Assembly: GCF_028201475.1 (NCBI RefSeq) | Contig: NZ_CP116383.1 | Coordinates: forward strand, 2,046,001-2,110,000 | Length of the DNA stretch: 64,000 nt | Direction of reading: 5' to 3' | Source: Vibrio sp. SCSIO 43137 | Lineage (GTDB): Bacteria > Pseudomonadota > Gammaproteobacteria > Enterobacterales > Vibrionaceae | Shown here: positions 9,192 through 18,320 of the stretch, in pieces | Layout of the letters: each line of letters opens with the position of its first letter | Position numbering within the stretch: position 1 is the stretch's first letter | The notes under the pieces: generated by a model | What the model saw: the letters and a program-made list of their open reading frames with translations, nothing else | Database searches by the model: none | Told to the model about the DNA's origin: nothing | Program-made: the position numbers and the translations under genes

Positions 9192-12100
9192 ATGTCTACA
9201 ACAGAACTTTTCTCTTTAGTCGCCCCGGCAAAAGCGGGCGATAAAAAACACGTCGGTCAGCTAACGGGAGCCGCTCTCTCAGTGGCCATTTCAGAACTGG
9301 CTGACCAACATGCAGGCCACACTCTTCTGGTGGTACCCGATCCCCAACTGGCGCTAAAACTACTTGGCGAAGTGGAGCAGTTCAGCAGCAATGAAGTGTG
9401 CCTGTTCCCCGACTGGGAAACCCTGCCCTACGACAACTTCTCGCCTCATCAGGATATTATTTCAGACCGTATTGCGCGCTTGTACCAGCTTCCGACACAA
9501 AATCACGGCATTACCATTGTTCCGGTAAGCACCCTGCTGCAAAGACAATCCCCGCGTGATTTCCTGATGCAGCATACCCTGATGGTAAAAACCGGTGATA
9601 ACTACTCACTGGACAGGCTGAGAATGCAACTGGAGAAATCAGGTTACCGGCACGTTGATCAGGTATTCGGCCCGGGTGAGTACGCCAGCCGTGGCTCTAT
9701 TATTGACCTTTACCCTATGGGGAGCAGTGACCCGTTCCGTATCGACTTCTTTGATGATGAGATAGATACCATCCGCACCTTTGATCCGGAAAGCCAGCGA
9801 ACCATTGACGATATTCAGGAGATCAGGCTGCTTCCTGCTCATGAGTTTCCTACCAGCAAACAAGCCATTGAAGAGTTCAGAAACCGCTGGCGTCAGCAGT
9901 TTGAGGCACGCAGAGAGCCTGAATCCGTCTATATGCAGGTGAGTAAGGGCACATGGCCGGCCGGCATTGAGTACTGGCAACCACTGTTTTTCGACCAGAC
10001 CGAAACCTTGTTCGATTATCTTCCGGACGGTACTCAGCTACTGAGTGTTGGTGATATTGAGAGCGCCGTTGATACCTTTTTACAGGACGTCGCTTATCGC
10101 TATGAACAGCGAAGTGTTGACCCGTTGCGTCCGCTGCTTAAGCCGGATGTGCTCTGGCTGGATAAAGAGAAGCTATTCACTCAATTTAAACTTCTGCCGC
10201 AGGTTCGCTTGCAGACAGAAGCCGTTAAGGAGCAAGTTGGCCGTATTAACCCTGAGATATCTTCTCTTGGCGAACTGCATGTTCAGCATAAGAGTAAAGA
10301 GCCACTCTCTGCCCTGCGCCAGTTTATTGAAAGCTTTACTGGTAAGGTTATCTTCTCCGTTGAATCAGAAGGCCGCCGTGAAGCCCTGCTTGAGCTACTG
10401 ACACAAATTAAACTAAAACCTGTTGAGACCGGCTCCCTGAAAGAGGCAATTTCCGCACAACACAAGTTCAGTATGATTCTGGGGGCGGCTGAGCACGGTT
10501 TTGTTCACAGTTCACCAGATTTTGCCCTGATATGTGAAAGTGACCTGCTGGGCGACCGCGTCATTCAGCGCAGACGTAAAGACCGTAAAGCAGTCAACAG
10601 CGATACGGTTATCCGTCATCTTGCCGAGCTAAAACCGGGACAGCCGGTAGTTCACCTTGACCACGGTATCGGCCGTTATATCGGCCTGCAGACTTTGGAA
10701 GCTGGTGGGTTAAAGACAGAATATGTGACTCTTGAATATCAGGACGAAGCGAAACTGTATGTTCCTGTTGCTTCCCTGAACCTGATCAGCCGCTATTCAG
10801 GCGGTGCTGAGGACGGAGCACCAATTCATAAGCTGGGCGGTGAAGCCTGGAGCAAAGCGAGAAGAAAAGCGGCGGAAAAAGTACGTGACGTTGCCGCTGA
10901 ACTGCTGGATGTTTACGCCAAACGGGAGCTCAAGCCGGGCTTTAAATTTGAGCTGGACCGCGGACAGTATGCCACCTTTAAAGCCAGCTTCCCCTTTGAA
11001 GAGACAGATGATCAGGCGACAGCGATTAACGCGGTTATGTCGGATATGTGTCAGGCCAAAGCGATGGACAGACTGGTTTGTGGTGATGTTGGTTTTGGTA
11101 AAACAGAAGTCGCCATGCGGGCGGCGTTTGTCTCTACCGATAACGGTAAGCAGGTAGCGGTACTGGTTCCTACTACCCTGCTGGCTCAGCAGCATTTTGA
11201 AAACTTCCGCGACCGTTTTGCTAACCTGCCTATCCGGGTTGAGGTACTTTCCCGCTTTAAATCTGCCAAAGAACAGAAGCAGATTATGCAGGACACGCAG
11301 GACGGTAAGGTAGACATTCTTATCGGCACTCACAAGTTGTTACAAAGTGACATCCGCTTTAAAGACCTCGGACTGCTTATTGTCGACGAAGAGCACAGAT
11401 TTGGTGTCCGTCAGAAAGAGAAAGTGAAGGCCATGCGTGCCGATGTCGATATTCTGACCCTGACGGCAACGCCAATTCCCCGCACGCTGAATATGGCCAT
11501 GAGCGGTATGCGCGATCTGTCCATCATTGCCACGCCTCCGGCACGACGACTGGCGATTAAAACCTTTGTCCGTCAGCAAGATGATGCTGTGATAAGGGAA
11601 GCTGTTTTACGTGAAATTATGCGCGGCGGTCAGGTCTATTTCCTGCACAATCAGGTAGAAACCATTGAGAAAGTGGCGGAAGATCTGGCTAAGCTGATTC
11701 CCGAGGCAAGGGTAACCACTGCCCACGGCCAGATGCGGGAACGGGAACTGGAGCGGGTGATGAACGATTTCTATCATCAGCGCTTTAACCTATTGGTCTG
11801 TACCACCATTATTGAAACCGGCATCGATGTGCCTACCGCCAATACCATTATTATGAACCGTGCCGACAACCTTGGTCTGGCGCAGCTTCATCAGCTACGT
11901 GGCCGGGTCGGACGTTCCCACCATCAGGCTTATGCCTATTTGCTGACGCCACACCCGAAAGCGATGAGCAAAGATGCTATTAAACGCCTTGATGCTATCG
12001 CTTCGCTGGAAGATCTTGGTGCCGGATTCACGCTGGCGACCCATGACCTTGAAATCAGAGGCGCAGGTGAACTGCTTGGTGACGAACAGAGTGGCCAGAT

Positions 12101-12656
12101 TCAGTCTATCGGCTTTACCCTGTATATGGAGATGCTGGAACAGGCCGTTGAAGCCCTCAAGGAAAGTAAAGAGCCTTCACTGGATGAGCTGTTAAAAGAG
12201 CAGACAGAAGTGGAGCTTAGATTACCTGCCCTGCTTCCGGACGACTATATACCGGATATCAATACCCGCCTTTCCATGTACAAACGCATTGCCAGTGTGA
12301 AAAACCGTGATGAACTGGCGGAGATGAAGGTAGAACTGATAGACAGATTTGGCCCGCTTCCCGATGCAGCAAAAAACCTGCTCTCAGTAAGTGAGGTGAA
12401 AATCGAAGCGGCCAAAATTGATATCAAGAAAATCGAGGCACACGGAAAAGGCGGTTATATTGAGTTTTATCCCGATGCCGGAATCAACCCAATGTTTCTG
12501 GTAAAACTGTTGCAGACTCATCCGACTAAGTTTGCAATGGAAGGGCCGACCAAGCTGAAATTATCCGCTGCTCTGGAAGACAGAAGAGAGAGAATTCTGT
12601 TTATCTCTGATTTGATTGAACAATTTCAGCAAAATAGAATGCCAAAAACAGCGTAA
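9192..12656 (+). CDS. mfd: Mfd, transcription-repair coupling factor
   Basis: Mfd removes RNA polymerase stalled at DNA damage and recruits UvrA. The 1154-residue length is normal. The order is: UvrB-like N-terminal domains (DWETLPYDNFSPH near 78), the RNA-polymerase-interacting CarD-like domain (GQPVVHLDHGIGRY near 485), RecG-type translocase lobes with Walker A GDVGFGKTEVA near 635 and DEEH near 735, and a C-terminal TRCF domain. The start follows the PilZ stop by 6 bp and has only a weak ribosome-binding site, which suggests coupled translation. Confidence 0.98.
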   Translation: MSTTELFSLVAPAKAGDKKHVGQLTGAALSVAISELADQHAGHTLLVVPDPQLALKLLGEVEQFSSNEVCLFPDWETLPYDNFSPHQDIISDRIARLYQLPTQNHGITIVPVSTLLQRQSPRDFLMQHTLMVKTGDNYSLDRLRMQLEKSGYRHVDQVFGPGEYASRGSIIDLYPMGSSDPFRIDFFDDEIDTIRTFDPESQRTIDDIQEIRLLPAHEFPTSKQAIEEFRNRWRQQFEARREPESVYMQVSKGTWPAGIEYWQPLFFDQTETLFDYLPDGTQLLSVGDIESAVDTFLQDVAYRYEQRSVDPLRPLLKPDVLWLDKEKLFTQFKLLPQVRLQTEAVKEQVGRINPEISSLGELHVQHKSKEPLSALRQFIESFTGKVIFSVESEGRREALLELLTQIKLKPVETGSLKEAISAQHKFSMILGAAEHGFVHSSPDFALICESDLLGDRVIQRRRKDRKAVNSDTVIRHLAELKPGQPVVHLDHGIGRYIGLQTLEAGGLKTEYVTLEYQDEAKLYVPVASLNLISRYSGGAEDGAPIHKLGGEAWSKARRKAAEKVRDVAAELLDVYAKRELKPGFKFELDRGQYATFKASFPFEETDDQATAINAVMSDMCQAKAMDRLVCGDVGFGKTEVAMRAAFVSTDNGKQVAVLVPTTLLAQQHFENFRDRFANLPIRVEVLSRFKSAKEQKQIMQDTQDGKVDILIGTHKLLQSDIRFKDLGLLIVDEEHRFGVRQKEKVKAMRADVDILTLTATPIPRTLNMAMSGMRDLSIIATPPARRLAIKTFVRQQDDAVIREAVLREIMRGGQVYFLHNQVETIEKVAEDLAKLIPEARVTTAHGQMRERELERVMNDFYHQRFNLLVCTTIIETGIDVPTANTIIMNRADNLGLAQLHQLRGRVGRSHHQAYAYLLTPHPKAMSKDAIKRLDAIASLEDLGAGFTLATHDLEIRGAGELLGDEQSGQIQSIGFTLYMEMLEQAVEALKESKEPSLDELLKEQTEVELRLPALLPDDYIPDINTRLSMYKRIASVKNRDELAEMKVELIDRFGPLPDAAKNLLSVSEVKIEAAKIDIKKIEAHGKGGYIEFYPDAGINPMFLVKLLQTHPTKFAMEGPTKLKLSAALEDRRERILFISDLIEQFQQNRMPKTA

Positions 12657-12663
12657 TTGGTAA

Positions 12664-12725
12664 TATATACCCAAGTAGCCTCAAATGCAGAATTCATCGC
12701 GGCATCAAGGTTACTTGAGTATACT
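12664..12725. repeat. Vibrio-type intergenic imperfect palindrome
   Basis: The left arm TATACCCAAGTAGCCTCAA and right arm TTGAGGTTACTTGGGTATA-like sequence (here TCAAGGTTACTTGAGTATA) flank a centre containing GCAGAATTCATCGCGGC. This matches the short palindromic elements that recur between genes in Vibrio genomes. It lies between mfd and csiV, in transcribed sequence. Confidence 0.75.
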
Positions 12726-12786
12726 CATAACAGAACTAAATCAGGGTTGGCGGAAACATAAATCAGCCAGCCTCTTTGGAGTCAAA

Positions 12787-13575
12787 ATGAAAAAACTGAT
12801 CCTGTTAATGCTCGCGATTTGTACACTACCGGGTTATGCAGCAGAACGACAATTTGATATTGAACTTATCGTGTTTAAACGCGCCGTTGATCCCGAACAG
12901 GTAAGCGAAACATGGCCGACAGTTCTGCCCGCTATTGATGACAGCAGCGCAGGCGAGTTCTGGGATGCTACCTATCTGGAAGAAAAGAAAGCCAGCGATC
13001 TTTCAACGGAAAAAGAGAACTTTCAGTTAACGGATCAGGCAGGTAAGCTGATTAATCACGCCGGTTTTGAAGTACTGCTGCACAGAGTATGGCGACAAGG
13101 CGACGAAGGTAAAAAAGCGGCGCCTAAATTTCATATTCGCGCCGGTAAAGATTACTCAAAAGAGTTTAACCGTGACGGCAGTGAAAAAATTCAGTTCGCA
13201 GATATGACCGATGCCAATGGTGAACCTCTGACAGAGCAGACCATTGATAACCCTCTGTATGAGCTGGACGGTGTTATTCAGGTTTATGTTCAGCACTACC
13301 TGTTCCTTGAAGCACAACTGGATTTAAAAGCACCGGGTATCCGCGAAGTGGTGCTTGAAGATAAGCAGCTTGAACTGAGTGAAACGGAATCGGACGATAC
13401 GGTACAGATTGGTAACTTCGAGCAGATCTCTCCTACGGTTCAGGTAGAACGTTTCCTGAAGAGCTATCGTTTAGATCAAAAGCGCCGTATGCGAAGTAGC
13501 GAAACCCATTATATTGATCACCCGTTAATGGGGATCATAATTCAGGTACGAAAAGTAAAACAGACCGCTCAATAA
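12787..13575 (+). CDS. csiV: CsiV, periplasmic peptidoglycan-binding partner of LpoA/PBP1A (DUF2803)
   Basis: CsiV was described in V. cholerae as a peptidoglycan-binding protein needed for PBP1A activity through LpoA. I chose the ATG at 12787, preceded by TTTGGAG, because it yields a clean signal peptide (MKKLILLMLAICTLPGYAA) cut near residue 19; a longer frame from 12685 runs through the palindromic repeat. The mature protein starts RQFDIELIVFKR, characteristic of the family, and ends in a basic stretch. Length is 262 residues. Its position just after mfd and the presence of lpoB 4 kb away fit a cell-wall role. Confidence 0.85.
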   Translation: MKKLILLMLAICTLPGYAAERQFDIELIVFKRAVDPEQVSETWPTVLPAIDDSSAGEFWDATYLEEKKASDLSTEKENFQLTDQAGKLINHAGFEVLLHRVWRQGDEGKKAAPKFHIRAGKDYSKEFNRDGSEKIQFADMTDANGEPLTEQTIDNPLYELDGVIQVYVQHYLFLEAQLDLKAPGIREVVLEDKQLELSETESDDTVQIGNFEQISPTVQVERFLKSYRLDQKRRMRSSETHYIDHPLMGIIIQVRKVKQTAQ

Positions 13576-13579
13576 CAGT

Positions 13580-13604
13580 AAAGCTCCCGTCAGGGAGCTT
13601 TCTC
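13580..13604 (+). terminator. Intrinsic terminator of csiV
   Basis: AAAGCTCCC, loop GTCA, GGGAGCTTT, then TCTCT. It is 5 bp after the csiV stop and upstream of the acetyltransferase gene. Confidence 0.8.
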
Positions 13605-13636
13605 TATGTCAGCCCGTTTGCAGGAGCTCCCCAGCC

Positions 13637-14173
13637 ATGACACCGGATTTTGAGATATTTACCAACAGACTGCATCTTAGGATTCCGCACAGTGAAGAGT
13701 CTGCCTGTTTTGCTAATCTGGTAGCTGAATCTGACTCCCTGCACCGCTGGCTGGACTGGTGTCACGCCGATTTTGACCATAGGGATGCCAAGGATTTTAT
13801 CGTAGTAAACCGGCTAAACTGGGTCAAAAACCTCTCTTACGGTTTTGCTGTAGTGGAACGCAGCAGTAACCAGTTCCTCGGAATGGTCGCGTTAACAGAG
13901 CTTCATCTCACTTCGAACATGGCAACGGTAGGTTACTGGATTGCCGACAAATATCAGAGAAAAGGTTATGCAAAAGAGGCGCTGGAAGCCATTATCGAGC
14001 TAAGCTTTGATCAGCTAAAACTTACCCGCCTCGAAGTTATCTGTGATCCCGATAACCAACCCAGCCACAATGTTGTTTTAAGTTGCGGAGCCGTTAAAGA
14101 AGGTATCGCGCGCAATCGCTATATGTTTGCCGGAAAGCCCCGGGACGGAGTGGTGTTCTCGTTTATTCCTTAA
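13637..14173 (+). CDS. RimJ/RimL-family GNAT acetyltransferase
   Basis: This 178-residue GNAT probably acetylates a protein N-terminus or a small amine. It opens with the RimJ/RimL hallmark TNRLHLRIP and carries the acetyl-CoA-binding segment YQRKGYAKEAL near residues 113-123, then RLEVICDPDNQPSHNV, typical of the subfamily. It resembles RimL more than RimJ, but the substrate cannot be fixed from sequence. GGAG lies upstream of the ATG at 13637. The gene sits alone between terminators. Confidence 0.8.
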   Translation: MTPDFEIFTNRLHLRIPHSEESACFANLVAESDSLHRWLDWCHADFDHRDAKDFIVVNRLNWVKNLSYGFAVVERSSNQFLGMVALTELHLTSNMATVGYWIADKYQRKGYAKEALEAIIELSFDQLKLTRLEVICDPDNQPSHNVVLSCGAVKEGIARNRYMFAGKPRDGVVFSFIP

Positions 14174-14199
14174 GCCGTTTACTTTTAGCCACTTAGTTA

Positions 14200-14225
14200 A
14201 AAGCCGGGTAGTCACCCCCGGCTTT
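14200..14225. terminator. Bidirectional terminator between GNAT gene and ndh
   Basis: AAAGCCGGG at 14200 pairs with CCCGGCTTT ending at 14225 across an 8-base loop. The genes on either side converge. Confidence 0.78.
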
Positions 14226-14233
14226 ACGTTCTG

Positions 14234-15523
14234 TTAGTGCAGTTTCAAGTTTGGCCTTAATACCCGGTTAATCCGTCCCACCAGCATCATCAGTCCGGTT
14301 TTAACCATGCCATGCAGAGCCATTTGATGCATTCGGTACAGAGAGATATACACCACGCGGGCAATCCTTCCTTCCACCATCATAGAACCTTTGGTCAGGT
14401 TCCCCATCAGGCTCCCAACGGTGGAAAAGCGGCTAAGAGATACAAGAGAACCGTGATCTTTATAGATATAAGCCTTTAGTGGTCTGTGATTTAACTTGGC
14501 AACAATGTTAGTGAATACAAGACTGGCCATCTGATGGGCAGCCTGCGCCCGTGGCGGGACAAAGCTTCCGTCAGCCTGAACACATTGAGCCAAATCACCG
14601 ACAACAAAAATATCTTCATCGCGTGTGGTCTGAAGGGTCTCTTTTACCACCAGTTGGTTAATACGGTTAGTCTCTAATCCGGCGATATCGCGCATAAAGT
14701 CCGGCGCCTTAATACCGGCAGCCCATACCATTATGCTGGCTGGGATCTTCTCTCCTGACTTGGTCGTCAATCCGTGCTGATCGGCTTGTGTCACCATAGT
14801 AGAAGTACGCACATTAACCCCGAGCTTAGTCAGCTCCATATGAGCAGCTGAGGAGATTCTGCCCGGCAACGCAGGAAGAATTCGTTCACCGGCTTCCACC
14901 AGACTCACATTAAGCTTGTCGGAATCAAGATCGTCAAACCCGTATGTACGTAACTCTTTTACCGCGTTATGGAGTTCAGCGGAGAGCTCTACCCCGGTTG
15001 CACCGGCGCCGACAATAGCAATATCTACGCTGCCTTTACCCGAATTAGCGTGCAACTTAAGGAACTCGTTGTTCATATGGGTACGGAACTTATGCGCCTG
15101 ATCCGGGCTATCAAGAAATATGCAGTGCTCACGCACACCCGGTGTATTGAAGTCGTTAGAGACAGAGCCAATCGCCATGACCAGAATATCGTAGTTCAGA
15201 TTTCGCTCCGGCATAAGTAACTCACCATCTGAATCTCTGATCTCAGCTAAACGGATATGTTTGCTGTCGCGATCAATCTGTTCCAGTCTTCCTAAGCGAA
15301 AATTAAAATGGTGATTCTTGGCATGTGCGCGGTAGCTAAGGGCATCAACTCCGGCATCAAGAGAACCGGTAGCCACTTCATGCAACAGTGGTTTCCATAA
15401 ATGGCTGGCGTTTTTGTCCACCAGCGTCACCTCTGCGCGGCCTTTTCTTCCCAGCGTATTGCCTAACTTGGTCGCCAGTTCAAGACCTCCGGCACCGCCG
15501 CCTACAATCACAATATGAGACAT
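14234..15523 (-). CDS. ndh: NADH dehydrogenase II (NDH-2)
   Basis: NDH-2 is a single-subunit, membrane-bound, non-proton-pumping NADH:quinone oxidoreductase. I chose ATG 15523 because GAGGGAG sits 7 bases upstream; a TTG at 15544 would add seven residues. The protein (429 residues; E. coli 434) has an N-terminal FAD motif [14 protein letters not shown], a second Rossmann motif [15 protein letters not shown] near residue 175, and a C-terminal amphipathic, basic region for membrane attachment. An FNR-type site at 15637 suggests repression without oxygen, as known for E. coli ndh. Confidence 0.95.
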   Translation of the reverse strand: MSHIVIVGGGAGGLELATKLGNTLGRKGRAEVTLVDKNASHLWKPLLHEVATGSLDAGVDALSYRAHAKNHHFNFRLGRLEQIDRDSKHIRLAEIRDSDGELLMPERNLNYDILVMAIGSVSNDFNTPGVREHCIFLDSPDQAHKFRTHMNNEFLKLHANSGKGSVDIAIVGAGATGVELSAELHNAVKELRTYGFDDLDSDKLNVSLVEAGERILPALPGRISSAAHMELTKLGVNVRTSTMVTQADQHGLTTKSGEKIPASIMVWAAGIKAPDFMRDIAGLETNRINQLVVKETLQTTRDEDIFVVGDLAQCVQADGSFVPPRAQAAHQMASLVFTNIVAKLNHRPLKAYIYKDHGSLVSLSRFSTVGSLMGNLTKGSMMVEGRIARVVYISLYRMHQMALHGMVKTGLMMLVGRINRVLRPNLKLH

Positions 15524-15636
15524 AAGCACACTCCCTCTATTCAAATGTTTAAAGCTGACAAATTAAATTATTTTTGATTTATTCAAATTTTGTTTAATTT
15601 GATTATAAGCGGCTTAACTCACTTGGCAAGAATAAG

Positions 15637-15650
15637 TTGATCTAGATCAT
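15637..15650. promoter_or_regulatory. FNR-type operator upstream of ndh
   Basis: The sequence TTGAT-CTAG-ATCAT matches the FNR consensus TTGATNNNNATCAA at nine of ten fixed positions. It lies about 115-130 bp upstream of the ndh start codon. FNR represses ndh in E. coli, so the placement makes sense. Confidence 0.7.
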
Positions 15651-15670
15651 AAATTTATTGTGAGAGCGGA

Positions 15671-15704
15671 TAAAAGAAAGGCTCCGCCGGAATACAGAGC
15701 CTTT
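15671..15704 (-). terminator. Terminator of ycfP
   Basis: On the minus strand AAAGGCTC and GAGCCTTT flank a short loop and are followed by TCTTTTATC. It lies 23 bp beyond the ycfP stop. Confidence 0.75.
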
Positions 15705-15726
15705 GCAGCAGACAACTAAAAAGTCA

Positions 15727-16266
15727 TTAAGACTCTTTAAAAGCTTTAATTGCCTGAAGGTGCTGAGAGATTTTCTTGAATTTGTGAGTCTGAGTTTCAT
15801 CCCAGACCAGCTGGTAGTAACTTTCTAACTCTTCAGCCGTTTGTTGGTTATTCAGGTCTTCATCTTGGGTAGACAAAATCACCAGACATTTACCCTGATT
15901 TTTGGAGCGATATTGGTCAACGCATTTAGTAGCAATATCTTCATACTCTTCCGGACGGTCGATCTTGCCCTGCATATTGTTTTCCGGATGCAGGTTAGGG
16001 TTAAAAATTACCTGCTTAATGCCGCACAAAAAGCCGATTCGTTCAGACCAGTAACCACCTAAGCCAACCCCACAGATAAGCGGATTATCATCGTCGGACT
16101 GCTCTATGGCCCTATGTACCTCTTTCAGCAGATGCTGCATATCGTGCTTTGGATGTAAGGTACTGTAATTAATAAATCTGACATCGGGGTCAATAAACTG
16201 AAGCTGCAAAACTTTTTCGTGGTTACCGGGACTTGTTGAATCAAATCCGTGTAGATAAATTATCAT
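15727..16266 (-). CDS. ycfP: YcfP/UPF0227 alpha/beta-hydrolase-fold protein without nucleophile serine
   Basis: The 179-residue protein aligns closely with E. coli YcfP from memory ([19 protein letters not shown] start and a TKCV segment near residue 114). It has an alpha/beta-hydrolase fold related to YqiA, but the nucleophile elbow reads GVGLGG, with leucine where serine would be expected. It is therefore unlikely to be a normal esterase. Function is unknown. In enterobacteria it sits between thiK/nagZ and ndh; here thiK is upstream with a 150-bp gap and nagZ is absent. Confidence 0.9.
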   Translation of the reverse strand: MIIYLHGFDSTSPGNHEKVLQLQFIDPDVRFINYSTLHPKHDMQHLLKEVHRAIEQSDDDNPLICGVGLGGYWSERIGFLCGIKQVIFNPNLHPENNMQGKIDRPEEYEDIATKCVDQYRSKNQGKCLVILSTQDEDLNNQQTAEELESYYQLVWDETQTHKFKKISQHLQAIKAFKES

Positions 16267-16419
16267 TATACTTCTCCCTGATCTGAGTCTCAGGTTCCTA
16301 AATTGCGTGGCTGGGGACTATCAGCCCTATTTAACATATAAAAACAGCCTGAGTCTGGTTAAATCTACCATGAAATCCGCTAATGTGAACGCTATAAACG
16401 GAATTTTATCTTTTGCTGA

Positions 16420-17292
16420 CTAAAAAACCGTACCAGAAAGGTCAATCAGCCTGTTTTCCAGTTGCCTCGCCTCATCCAGATAGCTCTGCTGCTGCCAAAA
16501 CTGGAAACCCAAATAGTACCATAGCATGGCCATAAACTGATGGCGGGGCTGCCACTGGTTCACTCCCATCAGCCAGATGTCGATATCTTCAATCTGCCTC
16601 AGCTTGCAGTAGTCTGCAACGGCATGAGGCATATTCAGACCAGCCAAATCAATGGTCATTGAGAGATCTAATCTGGGGTCGGCCACACCAGCGTACTCCC
16701 AGTCGATCACTTTTATCCCCTGCCGTGTCATCACCATATTGTATTGGCCTAAATCCATATGGCACAACACAGGTTCAACAGGCGGGATATTCGGCAACTC
16801 TCTCAGACGCTTATAGCAACGTTGCAGCTTGTCGCTTTTGTATTCTGAATTTAACTGATGCCAGTAGGCGTCAATTCTTGCCGTATAAGAGAACAGAGGT
16901 ACCGGCTTATTATGAATATCAACGGAATGAATGCGGCAAATAGTGCCTATGAGTTCCGTATCACCAATAGGAATCGTGCCGACATCCCCTTCCAGCCATT
17001 CAACCAGCAAACCAGACTCCGTCAGCAATATAGGATCAGGCGCAAAATGGTGAGGCTTTAGCGATTCCAGAAGTTTATTTTCTCTGGCGCGGGAAAGGCC
17101 GAATCGGCTGGCAATCTGAGAGGCGGGGCGCCAAACGTAATGGGTTCCTCGCTGAGAGGTAATTTTCCAGCAACGATTGGTTAATCCGCCAGCCAGTGTT
17201 TCTGCAAAGGCCGGCGGCTCATCGAAGAAGTCATTCAGTGACAGTAGCGACTCATCAAGAGAGACCGCTTCATTCCAAGACATCCTTGCCAC
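16420..17292 (-). CDS. thiK: ThiK-like thiamine/choline kinase-family phosphotransferase
   Basis: This 290-residue APH/choline-kinase-fold protein probably phosphorylates thiamine in salvage, judged from the hinT-ycfL-lpoB-thiK gene order. The catalytic motif CHMDLGQYN (near residue 177) matches the HxDxxxxN Brenner motif, followed by the metal-binding IDWEYAG. GTG 17292 is preceded by AGGAGG at a short 4-base spacing; ATG 17283 is the alternative with a longer spacing, so the start is open by three codons. Sequence identity to E. coli ThiK appears modest, hence the hedge on substrate. Confidence 0.72.
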   Translation of the reverse strand: MARMSWNEAVSLDESLLSLNDFFDEPPAFAETLAGGLTNRCWKITSQRGTHYVWRPASQIASRFGLSRARENKLLESLKPHHFAPDPILLTESGLLVEWLEGDVGTIPIGDTELIGTICRIHSVDIHNKPVPLFSYTARIDAYWHQLNSEYKSDKLQRCYKRLRELPNIPPVEPVLCHMDLGQYNMVMTRQGIKVIDWEYAGVADPRLDLSMTIDLAGLNMPHAVADYCKLRQIEDIDIWLMGVNQWQPRHQFMAMLWYYLGFQFWQQQSYLDEARQLENRLIDLSGTVF

Positions 17293-17330
17293 TGAACCTC
17301 CTTAGCTTCTTTATACATAAGTAAGAAGAA

Positions 17331-17921
17331 TTATAATCCCAGCAAGCTTTTCTCTTGCTGTTTGCGGATTTCAGACTCATCGGCCCACTCTATCAGGCCT
17401 GTTTCCAGATCCATCAGTCTCATGGTCATCTTGTAGTAAACATCTTTTTTACTACCGTCCTGCTTCACTATGCTGGCCAGATTGCCGTACAGCATATATT
17501 GAGCACCGACCATCTTACCAAACTGAATGGCACTGCTCTGGTTAACCAGCTCGTCATTATTCTGGAAGTTCAGTTGCTTACGTACAGACTCAACCCGGCC
17601 CATATCGACAAAGCGGAACTTACCTGAGTTAAGCATTTTAGTACTTATGGTATCCGTGATGGATTCAGTATCAATATGCTCACTGGTTTTGTTCTTGATA
17701 CGCTCAACAAAAACAATCGGTCTGTTGTCTCTCGTGATATAAGCAACTGAACCGGACATCAACATGCTGTCAGTCATCTCAGCGGCGATTTTTTGTAGAT
17801 CCGTTGAGCCAAAATCTATGGTCGTTGTCTCCGCTTCCTGCGCATCCCCGTAACTTACCGTGTTAGAACAGCCACCTAAAACCACAGCTAAACCTAATAG
17901 AGCTATAACACCTTTTTTCAT
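17331..17921 (-). CDS. lpoB: LpoB-type penicillin-binding protein activator lipoprotein
   Basis: LpoB is an outer-membrane lipoprotein that activates PBP1b in E. coli. The 196-residue protein has a lipobox at VLGGC (Cys18) and the PF13036-type domain with DLQKIAAEMTDSML and RPIVFVERIKNKTSEHID. The long Pro/Gln-rich linker of enterobacterial LpoB is missing, so reach across the periplasm would be shorter. Whether it acts on PBP1b here is inferred. It lies 10 bp after ycfL and upstream of thiK, the conserved order. Confidence 0.82.
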   Translation of the reverse strand: MKKGVIALLGLAVVLGGCSNTVSYGDAQEAETTTIDFGSTDLQKIAAEMTDSMLMSGSVAYITRDNRPIVFVERIKNKTSEHIDTESITDTISTKMLNSGKFRFVDMGRVESVRKQLNFQNNDELVNQSSAIQFGKMVGAQYMLYGNLASIVKQDGSKKDVYYKMTMRLMDLETGLIEWADESEIRKQQEKSLLGL

Positions 17922-17930
17922 TACTGTTCC

Positions 17931-18320
17931 TTATTTATCTGCTTGGCGAATTTGAACGCGAAACTGTTTACCATTCGGATTAATTGAGACCTCTGAAATC
18001 GATAATGTTTCAAAGCCTCTTACTATTTTTTGTTTCCATGCACTCTGTTTAGAGTTCACTTCAAGTCCTTCATTGTCATACCAGTAAAAACGATACTGTA
18101 TATTTTGATCGGCTTTATACTGACTGGTCAGGGTGATTACCCCTCTGGCATGGCCATCCACTTCTGCGGTAGCGATATTTTCAATCAGCAGTCTGCCGCC
18201 CAGAACATTGTCTCCAAACATAACGTTCTGAGACTTACCGTCTACCCTTAAGCCTGAAGTATTTTTAGCACAGCCAACCAGTGCGGCTGCCATTAAAAGC
18301 GCAAATGCTATTTTTTTCAT
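17931..18320 (-). CDS. ycfL: YcfL-family (DUF1425) lipoprotein
   Basis: This 129-residue lipoprotein has the lipobox ALVGC (Cys17) and the DUF1425 core (RLLIENIATAEVDG, IQYRFYWYDNEGLEV). Family function is unknown. It overlaps the stop of the COG3014 gene at base 18320 and precedes lpoB by 10 bp, so the three lipoprotein genes are surely one transcript. The grouping hints at a shared envelope role. Confidence 0.85.
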   Translation of the reverse strand: MKKIAFALLMAAALVGCAKNTSGLRVDGKSQNVMFGDNVLGGRLLIENIATAEVDGHARGVITLTSQYKADQNIQYRFYWYDNEGLEVNSKQSAWKQKIVRGFETLSISEVSINPNGKQFRVQIRQADK

